Assembly (NCBI RefSeq): GCF_001029445.1
Contig: NZ_LDOT01000024.1
Coordinates: 86,690 to 150,689 of the forward strand
Reading direction: 5' to 3'
Origin: Photobacterium aquae
Lineage (GTDB): Bacteria > Pseudomonadota > Gammaproteobacteria > Enterobacterales > Vibrionaceae
Length of the DNA: 64,000 nucleotides
Shown: positions 34,674 through 42,662 of the stretch, in pieces
How positions within the stretch are numbered: position 1 is the first letter of the stretch
Layout of the letters: the number at the start of each line of letters is the position of its first letter
The notes under the pieces: model-generated
Seen by the model: the letters and a program-made list of their open reading frames with translations, nothing else
The model's database searches: none
What the model was told of the DNA's origin: nothing
Position numbers and translations under genes: made by a program

Positions 34674-36089
34674 TTAAACGGCCTTGCAGTCCCATTCAGG
34701 GAAATGGGTGCGAATATACAGGTTAAGCGCTTTCTCTGCTTCTGTGTAGACTCGCTCCTCGGCCTTCGTATCCCCAACCGCATCGGTAGATTTCACCATT
34801 CCTGCACCCACCGTCACGTTGGTCATCTTGTCGATGATAATAAACGAACCGGTCTTCGGCAGAGCCGTATAGCTATCAAGCGGTACAGGCTCGGACAACA
34901 CCACACTGGCCAACGAGATTTCATTGAGCTCCTGAGTCGTGGCATTGTGTTCATGCTCAACCAAATTGTTGACATCGAGCTTATGGAGGATTTGCGTCAG
35001 CTTGCCGCTGCACGTCTTGGTGGCGAACTTAAAGCCGTAATCACGGTTGATCTTCAGCTTGTCCTCGTCCATCCACACCACATTGGCAACAAACTTGTTA
35101 GTGCAAACCGGCTGGTTCTCAGGATGAACCAGCATATCGCCACGAGAAATATCAATCTCATCGTCCAGTGTCAGGGTAATAGCCATACCTGACTGCGCCT
35201 TGAGCAAATTGCCATCATAGGTGTAAATCGACTTCACGGTCGAACGCTTCCCTGACGGCAAGGCCAGCACTTCATCACCGACATGGATCGTCCCCGATGC
35301 CAGCGTGCCGCAGTAACCGCGAAAATCCAAATTCGGGCGATTGACGTACTGGACAGGGAAACGCATGGTTTCGAGATCCTTGTCCTTGTCGATCTTGACC
35401 GTTTCCAGCAGCTTCATCAGCGGCGCGCCCGGATACCAGTCCATATGCTCGCTAGGCTTCACCACGTTGTCGCCTTTCAGGGCCGAAATAGGCACAAAGC
35501 GAATATCGTTGATCGCAAAGTGCTTGGCCATCTCGCGGTAGTCATCTTTGATTTTCTGGTAGACATCGTGGTCGTAATCGACCAGATCCATCTTGTTGAT
35601 CGCCACGATAACGTGCTTGATCCCCAGCAGGCTGCAAATGAAGCTGTGGCGTCGGGTCTGGGTCTGAATTCCGTGGCGGGCATCGACTATCACAATCGCC
35701 AAATCACAGGTCGACGCACCAGTGGCCATATTGCGGGTATACTGCTCGTGCCCCGGAGTATCGGCAATAATGAACTTGCGCTTGTCGGTCGAAAAATAAC
35801 GGTAGGCCACATCGATGGTGATCCCCTGCTCGCGCTCCGACTGCAAGCCATCCACCAGCAGGGCCAGATCAAAGGCTTCGTTGGTGGTATTGAACTTCTG
35901 CGAATCTTTCTCGATAGCCGCCATCTGATCTTCATAGATCAACTTGCTGTCATACAGCAGACGACCAATCAGCGTTGACTTCCCGTCATCAACACTGCCG
36001 CACGTCAGGAATCGGAGCAAATCCTTGTTCTCATGAACCTTAAGATAGGCTTCGATATCGGATCGAATGAGCTCTGATGAATGTGACAT
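34674..36089 (-). CDS. cysN: CysN, sulfate adenylyltransferase GTPase subunit 1
   Basis: GTPase that drives CysD to make adenosine 5'-phosphosulfate from sulfate and ATP. It has 471 residues (E. coli 475). EF-Tu-like GTPase motifs: GSVDDGKST (G1), DTPGHEQY (G3), NKMD (G4), followed by beta-barrel domains. It is the last gene of the cys operon; a 17-base gap with AGGAACAGCT precedes the ATG. Unusually, it is not next to cysD: three genes lie between them. Confidence 0.97.
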   Translation of the reverse strand: MSHSSELIRSDIEAYLKVHENKDLLRFLTCGSVDDGKSTLIGRLLYDSKLIYEDQMAAIEKDSQKFNTTNEAFDLALLVDGLQSEREQGITIDVAYRYFSTDKRKFIIADTPGHEQYTRNMATGASTCDLAIVIVDARHGIQTQTRRHSFICSLLGIKHVIVAINKMDLVDYDHDVYQKIKDDYREMAKHFAINDIRFVPISALKGDNVVKPSEHMDWYPGAPLMKLLETVKIDKDKDLETMRFPVQYVNRPNLDFRGYCGTLASGTIHVGDEVLALPSGKRSTVKSIYTYDGNLLKAQSGMAITLTLDDEIDISRGDMLVHPENQPVCTNKFVANVVWMDEDKLKINRDYGFKFATKTCSGKLTQILHKLDVNNLVEHEHNATTQELNEISLASVVLSEPVPLDSYTALPKTGSFIIIDKMTNVTVGAGMVKSTDAVGDTKAEERVYTEAEKALNLYIRTHFPEWDCKAV

Positions 36090-36106
36090 AGCTGTTCCTG
36101 TTATCG

Positions 36107-37090
36107 TTATAGCAACTGTTGGTAAAACTTATCGAGCGTATCCACAAACGCATCGTATTGATCAAACGGCAGCGCGTTGATCCCTGCGGCAGCCTGACGG
36201 CCACCACCGGTGACAAACTGGCAACAAACTTCGTCGGCACCGGTTCGCGCAGCAAGCGGCGCACGCACGCTCACGGTATAGGTCTGCGCAACGGCATCAT
36301 CCAACGACGGGTTTTCAATCAGCACCGCATGGGCCTTGTTAGGCTCATCATTGGCAAGGGTATTACCGAACACCCCGCTGATCCGCCTCGCCCAAGGCTG
36401 CGCTGGCAGCATATAGACACAGGCGGTGCGACTCTGGTACGCAGGTTGGCAACCGGCCACGTTCTGCAAATCGCTCTCGTAGCCCGCTTTCAGGACATAA
36501 TACGGCGATGCCGGGTCATCAAGCAACGCAAACGGATCAGGGTACGCCTGCAGCGCACGGAACAGATCCCCCGGCGCAATGTGGAGATCGGCCAGGGTCG
36601 CGCCATAACCGTTGTAATTAATCAAGGTGCCCAGCTCTTGCAAAAACGCCGTTTGTGCCTCGTCAAGGCCACACTGCGCCGCCTTGTCGCGAGCTACCCG
36701 TAGCAGATTGTCGCCAAAGGCTCCGGCAATGGCCCAGTGGGCAAAGCGGCCGTCGAGCGCCTTGTCGACCAGCAGCGCGGTACAGGTCTCGGCAGCCAAA
36801 TCGATCGTTGCATCAAGAAGCGGACTATCAGGGATCTGACCGCTGCGGTGATGGTCGAAATAGACCACCGGCACGCCCTTCGCCAGCAGCGACGACAAGG
36901 CACCGATGTTCTTCTCCATCGAGATATCCAGCACCGTCACCGAGCCGGCATCGGCCGGGACGCGGGTCAGCAAGTTGATATCACGCTTGCCCCCAGTGAC
37001 CAGCTCGGCATCGCGCGGCTCGGCCCAACGCAACTGCAACAGGGCGATGATCCCATCGGCATCGCCATTGAATACATCGTAGTGCTTCAC
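36107..37090 (-). CDS. DHH/DHHA1 family phosphoesterase coupled to cysC
   Basis: Predicted metal-dependent phosphoesterase of 327 residues. DHH motifs: DVFNGDADGI near the N-terminus, VTVLDIS, YFDHHRSG (the DHH itself), GAFGDN, and the DHHA1 glycine-rich motif FVTGGGRQAAAGIN near the C-terminus. The start is a GTG at 37090 that overlaps the cysC stop in the tetrad GTGA, so translation is coupled; the frame upstream to 37138 lies inside cysC. The DHH family includes NrnA-type enzymes that degrade nanoRNA and dephosphorylate pAp. pAp (PAP) is the by-product of PAPS reduction, so a PAP-clearing role is a good hypothesis. Other substrates such as oligonucleotides or cyclic dinucleotides cannot be excluded. 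Confidence 0.85.
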   Translation of the reverse strand: MKHYDVFNGDADGIIALLQLRWAEPRDAELVTGGKRDINLLTRVPADAGSVTVLDISMEKNIGALSSLLAKGVPVVYFDHHRSGQIPDSPLLDATIDLAAETCTALLVDKALDGRFAHWAIAGAFGDNLLRVARDKAAQCGLDEAQTAFLQELGTLINYNGYGATLADLHIAPGDLFRALQAYPDPFALLDDPASPYYVLKAGYESDLQNVAGCQPAYQSRTACVYMLPAQPWARRISGVFGNTLANDEPNKAHAVLIENPSLDDAVAQTYTVSVRAPLAARTGADEVCCQFVTGGGRQAAAGINALPFDQYDAFVDTLDKFYQQLL

Positions 37091-37692
37091 TGTAGGTAGC
37101 CTTTTTCCAAGAGGTAAGCGACAACCTTGTCGGCACACTCCGCCACTGACAAGTACTCGGTTTGCAGATGCACCTCCGGGGCCAGCGGCGGCTCATAGGC
37201 CGAATCAATCCCCGTGAAATGCTTGATTTCACCGGCGCGAGCCTTCTTGTACAACCCTTTAGGATCACGCTGCTCACACACCGCCAGCGGGGTATCCACA
37301 AAAACCTCGACAAACTGGCCTGGCCCAACCATCGCCCGCACCTGCTCGCGATCAGCGACGAACGGCGAGATAAACGCCGTCAGCACAATGGTGCCGGAAT
37401 CGACAAACAACTTAGCCACCTCGCCGATACGGCGGATATTCTCCACCCGCTCATGATCGGAGAAACCCAAATCACGGTTCAGGCCGTGGCGAACATTGTC
37501 GCCATCAAGCAGGTAGCTATGGCGCTGGTTTTCCAGCAGCTTGCTTTCCACCGCATTCGCAATGGTCGACTTACCGGAACCACTCAATCCGGTAAACCAC
37601 AAAATAACGGGCTGCTGCTGTTTCAGCTGGCAGCGCTCTTCAAATGTGACAGTATGTCCATGCCACACCACATTTTCATTTTCACTCGACAT
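37087..37692 (-). CDS. cysC: CysC, adenylyl-sulfate kinase
   Basis: Phosphorylates APS to PAPS, the substrate for sulfate reduction. It has 201 residues, the E. coli length. The P-loop GLSGSGKS is at residues 35-42. The APS-binding part includes DGDNVRHGLNRDLGFS and the lid region ending in FTGIDSAYEPP. It overlaps the next gene (DHH) by 4 bases and follows the SLC13 transporter by 9 bases. Confidence 0.98.
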   Translation of the reverse strand: MSSENENVVWHGHTVTFEERCQLKQQQPVILWFTGLSGSGKSTIANAVESKLLENQRHSYLLDGDNVRHGLNRDLGFSDHERVENIRRIGEVAKLFVDSGTIVLTAFISPFVADREQVRAMVGPGQFVEVFVDTPLAVCEQRDPKGLYKKARAGEIKHFTGIDSAYEPPLAPEVHLQTEYLSVAECADKVVAYLLEKGYLQ

Positions 37693-37701
37693 TCCATTTC
37701 C

Positions 37702-39417
37702 TTAAAACGGGAAAAAAACCGGTATCGCGCTCAGGGCGACCACGCAATACACTAGGCTGACCGGCCAGCCCGCCCGAATAAAATCGCCAAAACGGTAATT
37801 GCCGGCATTCATTACCATCAAATTGGTTTGATAGCCGTAAGGGCTAATAAACGAGGCACTGGCCGCGTAGGTCACCGCCATGACCATCGGCATATAATTC
37901 ACCTGATAGATCTGCGCAAACGCCAGTGCCATCGGCAACATGATCGCCGCCGCCGCGCTGTTGGTCATGGCCTCGGTCAGCACCACGGTGATTAAAAACA
38001 ACCCGATATACGCCAACATCACCGAGCTGTCCCCCAGCCCGGCAAACAGCCAGCCGGTAATTGCCGCAGCCAGCCCCGAATGGGAGAAGGCATAGGCGAT
38101 AGTCAGCGCACTCACCAACACCATCCACAGCTCGAACGGAAACCGTCGCCGGATCGAAGAGCCGTCAATCACCCCAGACATCACGCATACCAGTATATAC
38201 AACGACAGGGTATCAATCAGATTGAGCGGTGACACCACCGAGCCCAGAACGGCACAAGCAAACCCGAACACCGCCACTACATTCTGCCAACTGCTAAAGG
38301 GCTCGCGGATCTTCTTGTCATTAAGAATAAAGAAATTGCGGCTGAGGTTGGTGCGGCTATGGAAATCGGCACCGGCGGCCAACACCAGCTTGTCGCCGGT
38401 CGCAATCACCTGCTCACCCAACTTGCCTGACAGCGCCTCGCCGTTACGACTGATAGCCACCACCGCCGCGTCGAAACGGGAGCGGAAGTTAACCCGCTTG
38501 ATGGTCTTGTTGATCAGCACCGACTCGGGGCTGACAATCACCTCCACCAAGTTGTCGTTGAGCAGGCGGTCCTGCTCGGCAAACACCACCAGCCCGTCAA
38601 ACGTACTAAGCTGCTTCACCTCGCACACGTTGCCGGTGAAAATCAGCTTGTCGCCGGCCTCAATCACCGTTTCCGGCGTGACCGGCGAAATCAAGCGGCG
38701 ACCGCGAACGATCTCGGCCAGAAACAGCCCCTCCAGTGCCCGGAGCTTGTTCTGGCGCACCGTTTTACCAATCAGCTTGCTGTCGGCCGTAACCTCGGCA
38801 TCAAGGAAGAACGCCTCGGGCGAAAACGCATGGTAACCGTTGCTCGGCAGGCGCTGGCTAATCAAGAAAATGGTCGCGCCACAGGTTACCACCAAGGCCA
38901 ACCCCACCGGCAAGAAGGTAAAGAAGCCCAATGCCGGATAGCCCTGCTCCTCAATCAGGCCGTTGACCACCAAATTGGTCGATGTGCCGATAAGGGTCAG
39001 GGTACCGCCGAGAATAGCAAAGTAAGACAGCGGAATAAGCAGGCGCGACGGCGGGTGGTCGCGCCCTTTGGTCAACGCTCCCATCAGGGTCGCTACCACC
39101 GCGGTATTATTCAAAACCGCCGAGCTCAGTACCGACACCCCAGCCAGATTGAACAGGGTCCAGCGGTACTGGGTACGCAGCAGCTTGCTGGAGAGCCACG
39201 GCAACAGATGCGAGCGCTCCAACGCCTGCGAGGCGACCATCAGCAGCAGCAAGGTCACCACCGAGCTGTTGGTGATGTTACCGAGGATAACGGTCTGATC
39301 GACCTGCCCCGACACATAAAGCACCGCGACGGCAAACAGAAAAACAAGACTGATACGGGCTGAACTCAAGCTCAGGAACAGCAGCAGCCCGACAATCACA
39401 CACGCCGTGATCAGCAT
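37702..39417 (-). CDS. SLC13/DASS-family transporter with two TrkA-C (RCK_C) domains, probable sulfate importer
   Basis: Polytopic membrane protein of 571 residues. N-terminal and C-terminal blocks of membrane helices flank a soluble middle part (about residues 205-370) that contains two TrkA-C-like domains, as in the SAC1/CysZ-independent sulfate transporters found with cysDNC in marine gamma-proteobacteria. Sodium/anion motifs: LNNTAVVATLMGA, IGTSTNLVVNG and EAMTNSAAAAIM. It starts 3 bases after the cysD stop codon, so it is in the cys operon, and sulfate is the likely substrate (inference from context). Confidence 0.88.
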   Translation of the reverse strand: MLITACVIVGLLLFLSLSSARISLVFLFAVAVLYVSGQVDQTVILGNITNSSVVTLLLLMVASQALERSHLLPWLSSKLLRTQYRWTLFNLAGVSVLSSAVLNNTAVVATLMGALTKGRDHPPSRLLIPLSYFAILGGTLTLIGTSTNLVVNGLIEEQGYPALGFFTFLPVGLALVVTCGATIFLISQRLPSNGYHAFSPEAFFLDAEVTADSKLIGKTVRQNKLRALEGLFLAEIVRGRRLISPVTPETVIEAGDKLIFTGNVCEVKQLSTFDGLVVFAEQDRLLNDNLVEVIVSPESVLINKTIKRVNFRSRFDAAVVAISRNGEALSGKLGEQVIATGDKLVLAAGADFHSRTNLSRNFFILNDKKIREPFSSWQNVVAVFGFACAVLGSVVSPLNLIDTLSLYILVCVMSGVIDGSSIRRRFPFELWMVLVSALTIAYAFSHSGLAAAITGWLFAGLGDSSVMLAYIGLFLITVVLTEAMTNSAAAAIMLPMALAFAQIYQVNYMPMVMAVTYAASASFISPYGYQTNLMVMNAGNYRFGDFIRAGWPVSLVYCVVALSAIPVFFPF

Positions 39418-39420
39418 GGG

Positions 39421-40323
39421 TTAGAAATAGCCTTCGCGCTTTTTCTTCTCCATCGATCCGGAACTGTCATGGTCAATCGCCCGGCCCTGACGCTCGGAGG
39501 TGGTCGTCAGCAACATTTCCTGAATAATATCCGGCAGCGTCGTGGCCTGAGACTCGACAGCACCGGTCAGCGGATAGCAGCCGAGGGTACGGAAGCGCAC
39601 CATCTTCTGCTCGACTTTCTCGCCTTCGCGCAGCTCCATCCGCTCGTCATCGACCATGATCAGCATACCGTCACGCTCAACCACCGGACGTGGTTTGGCA
39701 AGGTAAAGGGATGGAATTTCGATATTCTCCAGATAGATGTACTGCCAGATATCGAGCTCTGTCCAATTAGAGAGCGGGAATACACGGATGCTCTCGCCCT
39801 TATTGATCTTGCCGTTGTAGATGTCCCACAGTTCAGGGCGCTGGTTTTTCGGATCCCAGCGGTGGTGTTCGTCGCGGAAGGAATAAACCCGCTCTTTGGC
39901 GCGTGACTTTTCCTCGTCACGGCGCGCACCGCCGAAGGCCGCATCGAAGCCGTACTTGTCGAGCGCCTGCTTCAGGCCCTGGGTTTTCATGATATCGGTA
40001 TGCTTGGAGCTGCCATGAACGAACGGGTTGATGCCCATCGCCACCCCTTCTGGGTTCTGGTGCACGATCAGCTTCATTCCCATCTTGCCAGCCATATAAT
40101 CGCGAAATTCAATCATCTCTTTGAATTTCCACGTAGTATCAACATGCATCAGGGGAAACGGAGGAATACCTGGGGCAAAAGCCTTCTTGGCCAGATGAAG
40201 CATGACAGAGGAATCTTTACCCACGGAATACAGCATCACAGGGTTGTCAAACTCCGCCACAACCTCGCGGATAATATGAATCGATTCGGCTTCTAGTTGT
40301 TTTAAATGCGTTAGCTTATCCAC
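39421..40323 (-). CDS. cysD: CysD, sulfate adenylyltransferase subunit 2
   Basis: Catalytic ATP sulfurylase subunit of the PP-loop family: sulfate plus ATP to APS. The GTG at 40323 (DKLTHLKQLEAESIHIIREV) is preceded by TGGAGCGAAAT and gives 300 residues, matching E. coli's 302. An ATG at 40335 and frames back to 40458 are possible but less likely. The PP-loop YSVGKDSSVMLHLA is near residue 30, and the C-terminus ends KKKREGYF. It is the first gene of the operon cysD-SLC13-cysC-DHH-cysN. Confidence 0.97.
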   Translation of the reverse strand: MDKLTHLKQLEAESIHIIREVVAEFDNPVMLYSVGKDSSVMLHLAKKAFAPGIPPFPLMHVDTTWKFKEMIEFRDYMAGKMGMKLIVHQNPEGVAMGINPFVHGSSKHTDIMKTQGLKQALDKYGFDAAFGGARRDEEKSRAKERVYSFRDEHHRWDPKNQRPELWDIYNGKINKGESIRVFPLSNWTELDIWQYIYLENIEIPSLYLAKPRPVVERDGMLIMVDDERMELREGEKVEQKMVRFRTLGCYPLTGAVESQATTLPDIIQEMLLTTTSERQGRAIDHDSSGSMEKKKREGYF

Positions 40324-40338
40324 ATTTCGCTCCATTGT

Positions 40339-40385
40339 TTCAATAGCTGTTGTTCGATAGCAGTTGATTCGATAGGTTTCGATAG
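40339..40385. repeat. Short iterated repeat TTCRATAG in the cysD leader
   Basis: Four copies of TTCGATAG (one with an A in place of G) lie at 40339-40346, 40353-40360, 40368-40375 and 40378-40385, spaced 14, 15 and 10 bases. They sit immediately upstream of the cysD start in the expected 5' leader or promoter. They could be a regulator array or an RNA element (inference). Confidence 0.55.
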
Positions 40386-40583
40386 CCGTTCGAACCTGCC
40401 GCCAGCTATTCATTATGCTAGCTATAACCATACAGCATGGTGCATGGCCGTGCTTCAAACGGTTACAGTACCATAATCATGATTTATCGGCAGCTAATCA
40501 TTTCCCTGCCCCTAGCTATCACCGACGAGAAAAATACTGTAAAACCAGCGATCTACAAACAGCACAGCCATAGGCAGAAACAA

Positions 40584-40607
40584 AAAAACCGCCATTTGGC
40601 GGTTTTT
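40584..40607. terminator. Intrinsic terminator downstream of wzb
   Basis: A stem AAAAACCGCC / GGCGGTTTTT spanning 40584-40607 around an ATTT loop, with A runs on the left that give a T-tail on the minus strand. It lies 15 bases after the wzb stop codon and marks the distal end of the polysaccharide locus. It is also upstream of the cysD promoter. Confidence 0.9.
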
Positions 40608-40621
40608 AATAATAATCTAAG

Positions 40622-41053
40622 TTAATTTAACTTCTTGGCCCAAGCCGCGGCTGCTTCGTCAATCAGCTCATAAGCAAAGTCAAATGCCTCACGACTCTGG
40701 CGGTAAGGGTCCGGGATATCTTTTTGACCAATCCACTGACCAAATAGCATGGTTTTGCCCCGAGCTTCCGGACAGATATTGGTCACCGCTTCGATATGGC
40801 CTTTTTCCATCACCAAAATCAAATCGTATTCGCGGCATAATTCCCCGGTCACTTGCTGTGCCACATGCCCTTCCAAGCTCACACCATGCTCAAGCGCTAC
40901 AGCCGCTGCGGTTTTGTCCGCAGGCTTTCCAACCAACGCGCCAACCCCGGCCGATGCAATATGCTTATGAGGCAAATGTTTCTTCAGCAGGTACTCACCC
41001 GACGGCGAACGACAAATATTACCAACACAAACAACCAAGACCTTATCAAACAT
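40622..41053 (-). CDS. wzb: Wzb-like low-molecular-weight protein-tyrosine phosphatase
   Basis: Dephosphorylates the tyrosine-rich tail of Wzc-type autokinases, which lets capsule polymerisation cycle. It has 143 residues. The phosphatase loop CVGNICRS starts at Cys9 with Arg15, and the general acid Asp lies in IPDPYR. The kinase partner Wzc is at 55417-57579, so wzb is separated from wza-wzc, whereas in E. coli it lies between them. It follows glmU by 135 bases on the same strand. Confidence 0.92.
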   Translation of the reverse strand: MFDKVLVVCVGNICRSPSGEYLLKKHLPHKHIASAGVGALVGKPADKTAAAVALEHGVSLEGHVAQQVTGELCREYDLILVMEKGHIEAVTNICPEARGKTMLFGQWIGQKDIPDPYRQSREAFDFAYELIDEAAAAWAKKLN

Positions 41054-41188
41054 ACTCTACCTTTATCCATTTGCTAGGAAGAAAACTCCCTATCAATCTG
41101 TAAATTATTTTACCGCTAGTTTACATGGTATCGCGTAATCCTCGCTAGCCCCTTATTGCCGTTTAGCCTATTCCCCACATTGTCATTT

Positions 41189-42547
41189 TCACTTTTTAGC
41201 GGGTCTTTTCCAATTTGAAACCGTTTTTACGGGAACACGAGTAACAACGAGCTCACCCTCTCCAACACTGCGAGTTATGGTAGAGCCAACCCCAATAGTC
41301 GCCCCACTGGCCACCGTCACCGGCGCAATCAGCTGGGTATCCGAGCCGACAAACACATCATCGCCGATCTCGGTCTTGAACTTGTTGGCACCATCGTAGT
41401 TGCAGGTAATGGTACCGGCACCAATGTTGACCCGCTCACCCACCTGCGCATCCCCCAGATAAGTGAGATGGTTAGCCTTGGAGCCCTTGCCCAAACGCAC
41501 GTTCTTGGCCTCGACAAAATTGCCGATCTGAGCTTCGTCGTCCAATTCTGTTCCGGGGCGAATACGGCTAAACGGCCCCACCTGACAACGCTGACCGACA
41601 ATGGCATTTTCAATCACGCTATAGGGCTTAATCACGCTATCATCGGCCACCACACAATCTTTCAATATCGCTCCCGCCCCAACAACCACATTGTTACCCA
41701 AGGTAACACGACCTTCGATCACCACGTTGATGTCAATTTCAATGTCCTTGCCGTGGGTCAACTCGCCGCGCAGATCGAAGCGACTCGGATCACGCAACAT
41801 CACCCCTTTCTCAAGCAACTGGTTAGCCCGTAGCTGCTGATAAGCGCGCTCCAACCTTGCCAGCTGGACACGGTTGTTAACCCCTTCGACCTCAATCGCC
41901 CGCTCAGGGTGCACCGCCTCAACCGCCCGACCTTCGTTGTGGGCAATGGCGACCACGTCGGTCAGGTAGTACTCCTCCTGCGCATTATTGTTAGTCAGCT
42001 GCGACAGCCAGCGCTTGAGATCGCCGCCGTTGGCTACCATCACCCCGGTATTGACCTCTTTGATCAGCTTCTGCTCTTCGGTGGCATCTTTTTGTTCGAC
42101 AATCGCCACCACCGGGCCATTACGGCGCACAATCCGGCCATAGCCTGAAGGGTCATCAAGCAGCACGGTCAACAAAGCGATACCGCCATTGGGCTGAGCA
42201 TCGAGCAGGTTGCGAATAGTCTGGCGGCTGATAAACGGCACATCACCGTAAGTGATCAGCACTTTCTCATCATCGGAGAAATTGGCCGCCGCCTCTGCCA
42301 CTGCATGGCCGGTACCCAGCTGCTTGGCCTGCAGTACCCAGTTCACACTCTCTTTGGCCAAGGCGGAATGCATCTGCTCGCCACCGTGACCGTAAACCAA
42401 ATGAATATTCGACGAGTTCAGTGACTGACAGGTATCAATCACATGCTTGACCATTGGCTTGCCCGCCATTTTATGAAGCACTTTCGGCAAATTCGAGTAC
42501 ATGCGTGTCCCTTTGCCGGCAGCAAGAATTACTGTACTAAAGGTCAT
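41189..42547 (-). CDS. glmU: GlmU-like bifunctional GlcN-1-P acetyltransferase / GlcNAc-1-P uridyltransferase
   Basis: Makes UDP-GlcNAc, precursor of peptidoglycan, LPS and WecA-initiated glycans. From the ATG at 42547 (MTFSTVILAAGKGTRMYSNL), with AAGGGGC upstream, it has 452 residues; E. coli has 456. The N-terminal uridyltransferase has LAAGKGTRM, and the C-terminal part is a left-handed beta-helix acetyltransferase (GAGTITCNYDGANKFKT). In vibrios glmU normally sits near the atp operon, so a copy next to capsule genes may be a second, dedicated one. This cannot be tested in this window. Confidence 0.93.
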   Translation of the reverse strand: MTFSTVILAAGKGTRMYSNLPKVLHKMAGKPMVKHVIDTCQSLNSSNIHLVYGHGGEQMHSALAKESVNWVLQAKQLGTGHAVAEAAANFSDDEKVLITYGDVPFISRQTIRNLLDAQPNGGIALLTVLLDDPSGYGRIVRRNGPVVAIVEQKDATEEQKLIKEVNTGVMVANGGDLKRWLSQLTNNNAQEEYYLTDVVAIAHNEGRAVEAVHPERAIEVEGVNNRVQLARLERAYQQLRANQLLEKGVMLRDPSRFDLRGELTHGKDIEIDINVVIEGRVTLGNNVVVGAGAILKDCVVADDSVIKPYSVIENAIVGQRCQVGPFSRIRPGTELDDEAQIGNFVEAKNVRLGKGSKANHLTYLGDAQVGERVNIGAGTITCNYDGANKFKTEIGDDVFVGSDTQLIAPVTVASGATIGVGSTITRSVGEGELVVTRVPVKTVSNWKRPAKK

Positions 42548-42585
42548 CCTAGCCCCTTTATATAAGTCCATTATCTAGATAACAA

Positions 42586-42616
42586 TAAAAAGGCTGAGTT
42601 GCCTTCAACTCAGCCT
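42586..42616 (-). terminator. Intrinsic terminator between wecA copy 2 and glmU
   Basis: An 11-bp perfect stem AGGCTGAGTTG (42591-42601) / CAACTCAGCCT (42606-42616) with a CCTT loop. On the minus strand a T-run follows (complement of the A run before 42591). It probably marks the end of the main capsule operon; glmU-wzb would then need their own promoter or RfaH readthrough. Confidence 0.88.
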
Positions 42617-42662
42617 CAAAGCTAATATTTTATAAAATCTTGTTTATTAGAATAATGTCAGA

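Noticed and set aside
35283..35978. Long plus-strand frame of 231 codons opposite cysN
   Set aside because: It lies wholly antisense to a secure cysN, with no ribosome binding site or domain; it is a shadow of codon bias.
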